Of a DNA stretch of 22,615 nucleotides, positions 7,683 through 13,582 are shown in pieces. The DNA is from Nitrospirota bacterium (GTDB taxonomy: Bacteria > Nitrospirota > 9FT-COMBO-42-15 > HDB-SIOI813). The position numbers were made by a program, and so were the translations under genes. Below the pieces are notes generated by a model. That model did no database searches. It saw nothing but the letters and a program-made list of their open reading frames with translations, and had not been told where the DNA came from. The stretch covers positions 1 through 22,615 of the forward strand of contig JACRGZ010000104.1 in the NCBI GenBank assembly GCA_016234155.1, given 5' to 3'. Position 1 is the stretch's first letter. Each line of letters begins with the position of its first letter.

Positions 7683-7736
7683 TGGAGTGCAACGACTTTA
7701 GTCGTTGCATGCAAAATCTGGAGATTTTGCACTCCA
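7683..7736 (+). repeat. Three-way-junction palindrome in array 1
   Basis: An outer stem TGGAGTGC (7683-7690) pairs with GCACTCCA (7729-7736). Inside are two perfect hairpins: GCAACGAC-TTTA-GTCGTTGC (7689-7708) and GCAAAATC-TGGA-GATTTTGC (7711-7730). The result is a compact three-armed fold with no T-run and no reading frame. It is unlike the other spacers of the array. Confidence 0.85.
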
Positions 7737-7854
7737 GAAGCTTCGGTTTTTCTGGTGAACCGTCATGGGCCCGGGGCTCACAAAGGATTATAAAAATCCC
7801 CCTTTTTCAAAGGGGGGATGGGGGGATTATGGGTAAAAGTCCCCCTTTTTTAAA

Positions 7855-7887
7855 GGGGGATTTAGGGGGATTATGGGGTAAGGGGGG
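7855..7887 (+). other. Predicted G-quadruplex motif upstream of CooT
   Basis: Four G runs of 5, 5, 4 and 6 with loops ATTTA, ATTAT and TAA. The first run can alternatively pair with the CCCCC at 7841-7845 (hairpin CCCCCTTTTTTAAAGGGGG). The same motif is present at 8390-8422 and 17903-17935. The fold is predicted from the run pattern only. Confidence 0.6.
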
Positions 7888-7930
7888 ATTTGAAAGGTTA
7901 TTTTCAGGTGAATAGAAGGGAGATGCAGCT

Positions 7931-8128
7931 ATGTGTGAGGCGAGTGTTTATATGGAAAAAGATGGGAAAGAGGAGCTCCTCTTAGATAGTGTAGATGTGT
8001 TAGAGCCCCAGGAAGGGGGTAAGATATATTTAAGGAACCTTGCAGGCGAGCAGAAGACGGTAACCGCACGGATAAAGCGTATCAGGCTCGTTGAGCATAA
8101 GATAATTCTTGAGAAGGTAGAGGGGTAA
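7931..8128 (+). CDS. CooT family nickel-binding-type small protein
   Basis: A 65-aa protein starting MCEASVYMEKDGKEELLL, with VDVLEPQEGGKIYL, then GEQKTVTARIKRIRLVEHKIILE. This is the whole length and pattern of the CooT family, including Cys2, the residue known to bind nickel in characterised CooT, which is linked to nickel supply for carbon monoxide dehydrogenase. No Coo genes are in the window, so a role here beyond metal binding is inference. GGGAGATG lies just upstream of the ATG at 7931. The gene is preceded by repeat array 1 and followed by a hairpin at 8136-8157 and a terminator. Confidence 0.88.
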   Translation: MCEASVYMEKDGKEELLLDSVDVLEPQEGGKIYLRNLAGEQKTVTARIKRIRLVEHKIILEKVEG

Positions 8129-8135
8129 CTCGTAG

Positions 8136-8157
8136 GGACAAACCTTCAGGTTTGTCC
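8136..8157 (+). repeat. Perfect short hairpin after CooT
   Basis: GGACAAACCT-TC-AGGTTTGTCC, a perfect 10-bp stem with a 2-base loop, preceded by GTA. The same hairpin type is found in the spacer at 11716-11833, where two copies face each other. It has no T-run, so it is more likely a small repetitive palindrome than a terminator. Confidence 0.7.
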
Positions 8158-8181
8158 AAAATGAGGACAGGCCTAAAGGGG

Positions 8182-8211
8182 CCATAGGAGATAGTCTTCT
8201 ATGGTTTTTTT
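8182..8211 (+). terminator. Rho-independent terminator after CooT
   Basis: Stem CCATAGGAGA / TCTTCTATGG with a TAG loop (8182-8204; one G-U pair) followed directly by seven T at 8205-8211. It lies 54 bases past the CooT stop and would end the DUF3842-CooT transcript. It stops where repeat array 2 begins. Confidence 0.8.
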
Positions 8212-8212
8212 G

Positions 8213-8451
8213 TTTCAGATGAACCCACATGAGCCACAGGCTCACAAAGGGGGATGAAAATAATCCCCCCCTTCCCGTTGCAATGCTTCGCAGCAACGGG
8301 AACCCAGCCCCTTTAGAAAAGGGGGACTTACCCCCCTTTTCTAAAGGGGGGAGGGGGGGATTATGGGGTAAAAGTCCCCCTTTTTTAAAGGGGGATTTAG
8401 GGGGATTATGGGGTAAGGGGGGATTTGAAAGGTTATTTTCAGGTGAACCCG
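8213..8451 (+). repeat. Start-codon repeat array 2 (one unit, spacer, half copy) joined to the mnmG fragment
   Basis: The full unit is at 8213-8261 (TTTCAGATGAACCCACATG, hairpin TGAGCC-ACA-GGCTCA, GGGGGATGAAAAT). The spacer 8262-8434 holds a CCCGTTGC...GCAGCAACGGG hairpin, two C-run/G-run hairpins and a G-quadruplex motif. The half copy ATTTTCAGGTGAACCC lies at 8435-8450 and runs in frame into MnmG coding sequence. The spacer is nearly identical to most of the one at 17816-17947 but has one extra C-run/G-run block of about 45 bp. Confidence 0.85.
8390..8422 (+). other. Predicted G-quadruplex motif in array 2
   Basis: G runs of 5, 5, 4 and 6 with loops ATTTA, ATTAT and TAA, base for base the same as at 7855-7887 and 17903-17935. 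Another G-rich block (runs of 6, 7 and 4) precedes it at 8346-8368. Confidence 0.6.
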
Positions 8452-8840
8452 TAGGCATTGGCAAGGTCTCGCCTGACACCACCTTAGCCCAGTTGCTCCA
8501 GAGGCCGGAAATGGATTACACTATCATAGAAAGGCTTGCACCGGCAGGCAAGTCCCTTAGCGATGAAGTAAAAAGGAGGGTGGAAATCGAGATAAAGTAT
8601 GACGGATACATAAGAAGGCAGCTCCAGTTGATCGAAAAGTTCAAGGACATGGAGGATAAGCGGATCCCTGCCGATTTTGATTACAGCAGCATCCAGGGGC
8701 TCTCCCGTGAAGTAATAGAGAAGCTTACCGCCATAAAACCTGCCTCCCTGGGACAGGCGTCACGCGTTCCTGGGGTTACCCCGGCGGCTGTCTCGATACT
8801 GGCAATTACTCTGGCAAAGCAATCAAGAAGGAAAGGGTAA
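8452..8840 (+). pseudogene. mnmG: C-terminal fragment of tRNA uridine 5-carboxymethylaminomethyl modification enzyme MnmG
   Basis: About 130 codons match only the C-terminal helical domain of MnmG (GidA): LAQLLQRPEMDY, then EIEIKYDGYIRRQ, then PADFDYSSIQGLSREVIEKL, then KPASLGQASRVPGVTPAAV. In MnmG this domain binds the partner MnmE; the FAD/NADH-binding N-terminal two thirds is absent. Intact MnmG is about 620-630 residues. The frame runs back through the half repeat at 8435-8450 and the whole spacer without a stop, but that part is repeat translated by chance. In-frame starts inside are TTG 8493 and ATG 8511. It ends in TAA at 8838-8840. MnmG commonly sits near rsmG-parA-parB, and parAB follow here, so this is probably the native locus, broken by a rearrangement at the repeat. 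Misassembly is the other possibility. Confidence 0.88.
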
Positions 8841-8877
8841 TCCCCCCCCTTCTTAACGGTACCAAAGGGGACTACCC

Positions 8878-8901
8878 AGAATGTTCCACGTGGAACATTC
8901 T
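8878..8901. other. parS-like centromere site (24-bp perfect palindrome)
   Basis: The core TGTTCCACGTGGAACA (8882-8897) differs from the widely used parS consensus TGTTTCACGTGAAACA at two symmetrical positions. Perfect dyad symmetry extends outwards to AGAATG...CATTCT, giving 24 bases. It lies about 940 bp upstream of parA on the same strand. It should be the binding site for the ParB encoded at 10595. Confidence 0.9.
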
Positions 8902-8962
8902 TAATAATCTTAATAATTTTTCTGTTGACGAAAGGTATTTCCAAATGATAAAAAGTCCTTAC

Positions 8963-8968
8963 AGGAGG
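8963..8968 (+). promoter_or_regulatory. Strong Shine-Dalgarno AGGAGG
   Basis: AGGAGG lies 7 bases before the ATG at 8976 and supports that start. A TTGACG at 8925-8930 with an AT-rich stretch about 16 bases later (TGATAAAAA) is a possible but weak promoter. Confidence 0.7.
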
Positions 8969-8975
8969 ATCTTGC

Positions 8976-9287
8976 ATGAGTGAAGAAAGATTAAAGGTTA
9001 TCCCTTTTTTTACCGGAGCAAAAACTTTAGAAGAAGCTATTAAAGACAGGAAAGGTGTTAAATTATTGTGGCTTGAAATCCTCGTAAACGGAGATATTAA
9101 CTGGGAAGATTATCATAAAGAGGAACAGGTTAAAATAGCTTATGAAAAAGCCTGTATATGGTATACGAAATTCAGAAGCATGATACAGGCATATACAGGA
9201 AGGCCGCCGTTGGAGACAAAGAGGGGTAAAATAGATGAACGGGAATACAGAAGGCTTATTGAGGTATTGAACTTTGTCACACGTTGA
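8976..9287 (+). CDS. Hypothetical 103-aa protein, partner of the downstream nucleotidyltransferase-like gene
   Basis: A 103-aa soluble protein with a strong ribosome site. It is rich in Lys and Glu, with several aromatic residues in INWEDYHKEEQ and YEKACIWYTKFRSMIQAY. It ends RRLIEVLNFVTR. I do not recognise the family. Its last 14 bases overlap the next gene (TTG 9274), so the two are probably translationally coupled. A small ORF overlapping a nucleotidyltransferase-like gene is the arrangement of AbiE- and MNT-type toxin-antitoxin pairs, but no motif here proves an antitoxin or toxin role. Confidence 0.75.
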   Translation: MSEERLKVIPFFTGAKTLEEAIKDRKGVKLLWLEILVNGDINWEDYHKEEQVKIAYEKACIWYTKFRSMIQAYTGRPPLETKRGKIDEREYRRLIEVLNFVTR

Positions 9288-9819
9288 AATTAAAAAGATT
9301 GTAGAATTACTCAAGGAATTTGCGGCAACAAGAAAAGGCAAGTTGCGGGTTATCCTCCTTGGGGGACTTGCGCTGCAATATTATGGAATGCAGGACAGGG
9401 CTACAATTGATATAGATGCTGAAATAAGGGGAGACCCTGAAGCAAGTTCAGGGCAGGCTATGGAAGGGCTTTTTAACTTCTTAAAATCGAAGGGTATCCC
9501 TGCAGACCTTGGGGAAGATATATCCCGATGGTCTATCATCACTATGCCTCCAGGCTATAGAGAAAGGACTATTGAGATATATCGAGATGACCTCCTGATG
9601 ATAAGCGTCCTTCATCCTTTGGATTTTATCATCAGCAAGCTAAGGAGATTTACTGAAGAAGATATGGAAGATGCCCTCTTTGTTGCAAGGAAATTTAATG
9701 TCCAGGCAGAGGAAATAAAAAAATCTGCAGAGGAGGCTATACTGCATTCAGCAAAAGATACCTCTCTGTTCATTTTCCGCAAAAATATAGACATTTTTAT
9801 AGCAAGGCTGCAGCAATAA
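9274..9819 (+). CDS. Nucleotidyltransferase-fold protein (AbiEii / DUF6036-like)
   Basis: A 181-aa protein from TTG 9274, which is inside the previous gene. It shows the nucleotidyltransferase head motif LLGGLALQYYG near residues 28-38, then the metal-binding DID at 46-48 (ATIDIDAE). A later conserved HPLDFIISKLRRFTEEDMEDAL (about 113-134) is the typical mid-domain block of the family, which contacts the tRNA or substrate in related toxins. Families of this type include AbiEii/AbiGii toxins and DUF6036 proteins. The third acidic residue of the catalytic triad cannot be assigned with certainty. It is encoded between the mnmG fragment and parA, where rsmG often lies. Confidence 0.8.
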   Translation: MSHVEIKKIVELLKEFAATRKGKLRVILLGGLALQYYGMQDRATIDIDAEIRGDPEASSGQAMEGLFNFLKSKGIPADLGEDISRWSIITMPPGYRERTIEIYRDDLLMISVLHPLDFIISKLRRFTEEDMEDALFVARKFNVQAEEIKKSAEEAILHSAKDTSLFIFRKNIDIFIARLQQ

Positions 9820-9840
9820 GTTTCATAACCTATTGATTTT

Positions 9841-10617
9841 ATGGGAAAAATAATTTCTATAACAAACCAGAAGGGCGGGGTTGGCAAGACCACCACAGCC
9901 ATAAATATATCCGCCTCTCTTGCAACCGCAGAAAAAAAGGTCCTCCTGGTTGACCTTGACCCCCAGGGTAATGCTACAAGCGGGTGCGGGATAGACAGAA
10001 AAACCCTGAAGGCATCAGTCTATGATGCCTTAATCGGCAATACGACACTGAATGAAATTGTCCTCCCGACAGATCTGAAGTATTTTCAGTTGATACCGGC
10101 AGGCATAGACCTGATAGGCGCCGAGATAGAGCTTATAGAGGTAAAAAAGAGGGAGTACGTCCTCCGGCATCTCCTTGAACCATTACGGAATGAGTTCAGC
10201 TTTATCATGCTTGACTGCCCCCCGTCGCTCGGTCTTTTAACAGTAAATGCCCTTACTGCGGCTGACTCAGTCATAATACCTGTCCAGTGCGAATACTTCG
10301 CCATGGAGGGGTTAAGCCAGGTCTTAAAGACCATAGACCTTGTGCAAAAGTCCCTCAACAGCATCCTTACTATTGAGGGAATACTCCTCACAATGTTTGA
10401 CGGGAGGAACAATCTATCCCACCAGGTAGCTGATGAGATTAAAGGGCATTTTAAGGATATAGTATTTAAGAATGTAATCCCGAGGAATGTCGCCCTGGGG
10501 GAGGCGCCAAGCCACGGAAAACCCATAATCAGTTATAACATCACTTCAAGGGGTGCACAGTCCTATCTCGGATTGGCGCTGGAGGTTATTAAAAATGACA
10601 AAAAAGGCCCTTGGTAG
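9841..10617 (+). CDS. parA: Chromosome partitioning ATPase ParA (Soj)
   Basis: A 258-aa protein. The deviant Walker A KGGVGKTTTAINIS is at 11-24, the A' motif DLDPQGN at 38-44 and the B motif LDCPPSLG near 122-129. The length and layout are those of chromosomal Soj, without the N-terminal DNA-binding domain of plasmid ParA. It binds DNA non-specifically when ATP-bound, and is released by ParB bound at parS, moving or anchoring the origin region. It lies 21 bp after the nucleotidyltransferase gene with no obvious ribosome site (AACCTATTGATTTT precedes the ATG). Its stop overlaps parB by 23 bases. Confidence 0.96.
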   Translation: MGKIISITNQKGGVGKTTTAINISASLATAEKKVLLVDLDPQGNATSGCGIDRKTLKASVYDALIGNTTLNEIVLPTDLKYFQLIPAGIDLIGAEIELIEVKKREYVLRHLLEPLRNEFSFIMLDCPPSLGLLTVNALTAADSVIIPVQCEYFAMEGLSQVLKTIDLVQKSLNSILTIEGILLTMFDGRNNLSHQVADEIKGHFKDIVFKNVIPRNVALGEAPSHGKPIISYNITSRGAQSYLGLALEVIKNDKKGPW

Positions 10618-11452
10618 AGGACTCGGGACACTGATCCCCGGGGTAGGCGGCCATGAGTCAGGGGTTAGCGAGTCCGTCACAGAAATAGAAATATCAAGGA
10701 TACTCCCGAACAAATACCAGCCGCGTCAGGTATTCGAAGACGTCACCCTGAAAGAGCTTGCAGACTCGATACGGGCAAATGGGGTCATCCAGCCTGTGCT
10801 CGTCAGACGGCTTGAGAACGGTGTATATGAACTCATCGCAGGGGAGAGGAGGTGGCGGGCCTCCCAGATAGTGGGGCTAAGCAAAATACCGGCGTTAATC
10901 AAAGACGTCTCAGATGAGAAGTCATTGGAGATTGCCCTCATAGAAAATCTGCAGAGGGAAAACCTGAACCCGGTGGAAGCCGCGCAGGGAAATCAAAGGC
11001 TTATAAAGGATTTTAACCTTACACAGGAAGAGATAGCAGCGCGAGTGGGAAAAGAGCGCACTACTATTACAAACTATTTAAGGCTCCTCGCATTACCTGA
11101 AAAGATAAAGGATTATATATCCCGCTCGATTATCACAATGGGGCATGCGAAGGCGATACTCTCCGTATCAGCAAAAAATGAGCAATTGCGGTTCGCCGAG
11201 TATCTTGTAAAGAAAGGGGCCTCTGTAAGAGAGGCGGAATTATGGTCAAAGAGATGGGGGGCAAAGGCACAAAGAGGTAAGAAGCGGATCATCGAAAGCA
11301 AAGATGTCGTCTTGAAAGATGTTGAATCAAGACTTCAGCGCATCTTTGGCACAAAGGTCAGGATATACAATGAAAAGAAGGGTGGAAAGATAGTCGTGGA
11401 CTATTACTCACCGGATGATCTGACCAGGATATTAGAAATAGTCGAGAAATAA
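10595..11452 (+). CDS. parB: Chromosome partitioning protein ParB (Spo0J)
   Basis: A 285-aa protein. I chose ATG 10595 (MTKKALGRGLGTLIPG), the classic Spo0J start, with GGAGG at 10581-10585; an earlier in-frame ATG at 10553 would extend it into the parA overlap without similarity. The N-terminal ParB/Srx CTP-binding domain carries GERRWR at 83-88 and ENLQRENLNP at 117-126. The helix-turn-helix region is about 143-165 (TQEEIAARVGKERTTITNYLR), and the C-terminal dimerisation domain is from about 225. It should bind the palindrome at 8878-8901 and spread as a CTP-dependent clamp. Confidence 0.96.
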   Translation: MTKKALGRGLGTLIPGVGGHESGVSESVTEIEISRILPNKYQPRQVFEDVTLKELADSIRANGVIQPVLVRRLENGVYELIAGERRWRASQIVGLSKIPALIKDVSDEKSLEIALIENLQRENLNPVEAAQGNQRLIKDFNLTQEEIAARVGKERTTITNYLRLLALPEKIKDYISRSIITMGHAKAILSVSAKNEQLRFAEYLVKKGASVREAELWSKRWGAKAQRGKKRIIESKDVVLKDVESRLQRIFGTKVRIYNEKKGGKIVVDYYSPDDLTRILEIVEK

Positions 11453-11454
11453 CG

Positions 11455-11846
11455 ATGAAACACCCATGAGTCATAGCCGTAGGGTGGGCAATGCCCACCC
11501 TACACCTTTCTCAGGGATAACGGGAAGTCAGAGGGATTTTCAGGTGAACAGCCATGAGCCGCAGGCTCACAAAGGAGGATGAAAACCCCTCACCCCCCGA
11601 TAAATCCTTCGGGGGCAAGCTCTTACCCTCTCCCCTTAGGGGAGAGAGATGGGTGAGGGGGGGGATTTTCAGATGAAACCTCATGAGCCGGAGGCTCACA
11701 AAGGAAGATGAAAATCAGGCGGTATCCAGAAACGCGGATGTAGGGACAGACCTTTAGGTCTGTCCAAAAAGAAACGGACAAACCTAAAGGTTTGTCCCTA
11801 CGATTTTTGCAGGAATTACAGACAGTTATAGGTATTTTCAGATGAA
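11455..11846 (+). repeat. Start-codon repeat array 3 (partial unit, two full units, half copy at mnmA)
   Basis: A truncated unit starts right after parB (GATGAAACACCCATGAG, 11454-11470) and is followed by the hairpin GTAGGGTGGGC-AAT-GCCCACCCTAC near 11479-11503. Full unit g is at 11536-11585 (GTGAACAGCCATG, stem TGAGCC-GCA-GGCTCA, CACAAAGGAGGATGAAAA). The spacer 11586-11664 is bounded by CCCCTCACCC and GGGTGAGGGG. Full unit h is at 11665-11715 (ATGAAACCTCATG, TGAGCC-GGA-GGCTCA). The spacer 11716-11833 holds two facing hairpins (GGACAGACCT..AGGTCTGTCC and GGACAAACCT..AGGTTTGTCC). The half copy ATTTTCAGATGAA at 11834-11846 includes the mnmA start ATG. No gene lies in this 389-bp interval. Confidence 0.87.
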
Positions 11847-12933
11847 AAACAAGAAAGTTGTAGTAGGCCTCAGCGGAGGCGTAGACAGCGCTGTTGCCGC
11901 CCTCCTTTTGGTAGAGCAGGGCTATGATGTAACAGGCGCAACCCTCAGGATATGGGAAGAGGGTATGTATCTTGACGGAGAGTGGCATGAGCGCTCCTGC
12001 TGCAAGATTGGCCTTGCAAAATACACAGCCGAACAATTACGGATACCTTATTACATTTGGGATGCCCACAAAGAGTTTAAGGAGTGGGTGGTAGATGATT
12101 TCTGTAAGGAATATACAAAGGGGAGGACACCTAATCCTTGCATAAGATGCAATGAAAAGATCAAATTCTCCCTCCTCCTTGAGAAGGCCAGGTCTATTGG
12201 GGCGGACTACATAGCCACGGGGCACTATGCCCGGATAAGTTACAACCCCATCCAGAATAGTTATAACATAGAAAGGGGGTTAGACCCTCACAAAGACCAG
12301 AGTTATTTCCTCTACAGGCTCTCGCAAGAGCATCTCTCAAGGACTATCTTCCCCGTAGGTGATTATACAAAGGCCGAGGTAATCAAGATGGCAGCGTCAT
12401 TAGACCTCCCTGTCTCAGAGATCAGGGAAAGCCAGGAGGTCTGTTTTGTCACTCAGGAGGGGTATCAGGAGTTCATTGCAGGGCGCGTCCCTTCAGCAGT
12501 CAGACCTGGAAAATTTATCACATCTGAGGGCAAGGTGCTTGGAGAACATGCAGGCATAGCCTTCTATACAATAGGGCAGAGGAGGGGCCTCAGAGTCGCT
12601 GCAGGTGAACGCCTGTACGTAGTGAACATAGATACCGGGAAAAATGAGATTGTCCTTGGTTCTGAGAAGGAGCTGCAGGTAAAGGGACTCATTGCTGCTG
12701 ATGTACATATGATAAGCGGTGAGCCGATAAAGGATACGACGCATTTCCTTGCCAAGATCAGATACCGCACAGAGGCAGCCAGGGCTATCGTTATACCGGT
12801 TGGAGAGGGATGCCTTAAGGTCCTCTTTGAAGAGCCCCAGCGGGCCGTAACACCGGGGCAGTCGGTGGTCTTCTATGACGGTGAAACAGTGAAAGGCGGG
12901 GGGATTATAGATAGGAGTATGAATAGTTCTTGA
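11842..12933 (+). CDS. mnmA: tRNA-specific 2-thiouridylase MnmA
   Basis: A 363-aa protein that thiolates U34 of certain tRNAs, receiving sulfur from a persulfide relay. It shows the PP-loop VVGLSGGVDSAVAALLL with SGGVDS at 11-16. The catalytic Cys is in CIRCNEKIKF (Cys103), and the second Cys is in SQEVCFV (Cys201). The central tRNA-binding domain and the C-terminal beta-barrel (GIAFYTIGQRRGL) follow in the expected order. Family length is 360-380. The ATG at 11842 lies inside the ATTTTCAGATGAA half repeat; AGGT is 11 bases upstream. It ends at TGA, after which an IS607 element begins. With mnmG broken nearby, only half of the U34 modification pair is intact in the window. Confidence 0.96.
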   Translation: MKNKKVVVGLSGGVDSAVAALLLVEQGYDVTGATLRIWEEGMYLDGEWHERSCCKIGLAKYTAEQLRIPYYIWDAHKEFKEWVVDDFCKEYTKGRTPNPCIRCNEKIKFSLLLEKARSIGADYIATGHYARISYNPIQNSYNIERGLDPHKDQSYFLYRLSQEHLSRTIFPVGDYTKAEVIKMAASLDLPVSEIRESQEVCFVTQEGYQEFIAGRVPSAVRPGKFITSEGKVLGEHAGIAFYTIGQRRGLRVAAGERLYVVNIDTGKNEIVLGSEKELQVKGLIAADVHMISGEPIKDTTHFLAKIRYRTEAARAIVIPVGEGCLKVLFEEPQRAVTPGQSVVFYDGETVKGGGIIDRSMNSS

Positions 12934-12964
12934 CTTTTATAGTAGAATATATTAGTATGTCTAC

Positions 12965-13582
12965 ATGGTGAATATATATAGGTTAAATGAATTTGCAAAG
13001 TTAATAGGTAAATCTGTTCAAACATTACAGCGGTGGGACAGAGAAGGGATACTGAAATCACATAGGTCTAAAACAAACAGGAGATATTATACTCACGACC
13101 AGTATCTCGAGTATATTGGGCAGAAGGCGACAAAAGGCAAAAAGAATATAGTTTATTATCGTGTATCAAGTTCCGGACAAAAAAATGATTCATTAAACCA
13201 GAAAAAAGCAATCGAGCAATTCTGTATAGCAAGAGGAATTGCTGTAACAGATTGGTTATTCGATATAGGTAGTGGGTTGAATTATAAGAGAAAGAATTTC
13301 ATGGATTTAATGGAGATGGTCGAAAGGGGAGAAATATCAAGTATTATTATTGCCCATAAAGACAGGCTTGTCAGATTTGGATATGAATGGTTTGAAGGCT
13401 TCTGTTGTAACCATGGCACAGAGATTATCGTGATGAATAATGAATCGCTATCTCCTGAAGCAGAGATGACTAAAGATTTATTATCGATTATTCATTGTTT
13501 TTCCAGTAGGTTATACGGTTTAAGTAAATACAAAAAAAAGATAAAGGAGTTTATACAGGAAAGGTCTGATGAGGACAATTAA
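12965..13582 (+). CDS. tnpA: IS607-family serine recombinase TnpA
   Basis: A 205-aa protein. An N-terminal MerR-like helix-turn-helix occupies about residues 5-45 (LNEFAKLIGKSVQTLQRW). The serine resolvase domain begins at IVYYRVSSSGQ, with Arg66 and the likely nucleophile Ser68 in place. Asp/Arg-type active-site positions appear further on (DIGSGLNYKR, IIIAHKDRLVRFG). All conserved residues I can check are present, so it may be active. It catalyses excision and integration through a circular intermediate. The last four codons overlap the tnpB start. Confidence 0.93.
   Translation: MVNIYRLNEFAKLIGKSVQTLQRWDREGILKSHRSKTNRRYYTHDQYLEYIGQKATKGKKNIVYYRVSSSGQKNDSLNQKKAIEQFCIARGIAVTDWLFDIGSGLNYKRKNFMDLMEMVERGEISSIIIAHKDRLVRFGYEWFEGFCCNHGTEIIVMNNESLSPEAEMTKDLLSIIHCFSSRLYGLSKYKKKIKEFIQERSDEDN

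Larger units (their letters stand above)
7624..7912 (+). repeat. Start-codon repeat array 1 (two units, two palindromic spacers, half copy)
   Basis: Unit a is at 7624-7672 (TGAGC...GCTCA hairpin, then CACAAAGGGGCATGAAAAT). Unit b is at 7747-7797 (GGTGAACCGTCATGG, hairpin TGGGCC/GGCTCA, then CACAAAGG). The spacer between them holds a three-way palindrome at 7683-7736. The spacer after unit b (7798-7899) is of the C-run/G-run type with a G-quadruplex motif. A half copy ATTTTCAGGTGAA ends it at 7900-7912, 18 bases before the CooT ATG. This array fills the 320-bp interval between DUF3842 and CooT; no gene lies in it. Confidence 0.85.

Noticed and set aside
8229..8451. Open frame through the repeat spacer that extends the MnmG fragment to about 200 codons
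   Set aside because: The first 70 codons are translated C-run/G-run repeat (for example SPPFLKGDLGGLWGKGG), which also appears in unrelated frames at 7682-7915 and 17784-18092. Only the MnmG part is supported.
8841..8975. Replication origin next to parS
   Set aside because: I saw no cluster of DnaA boxes (TTATCCACA-type) or AT-rich unwinding region. parS alone does not mark oriC.
9274..9819. RsmG in the place between mnmG and parA
   Set aside because: The protein has a GG...DID nucleotidyltransferase pattern and none of the RsmG methyltransferase motifs.
11455..11846. CRISPR array
   Set aside because: The units are not identical, are about 50 bp with their own hairpin, number only two or three per array, and the spacers are palindromic. 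No cas genes are present.
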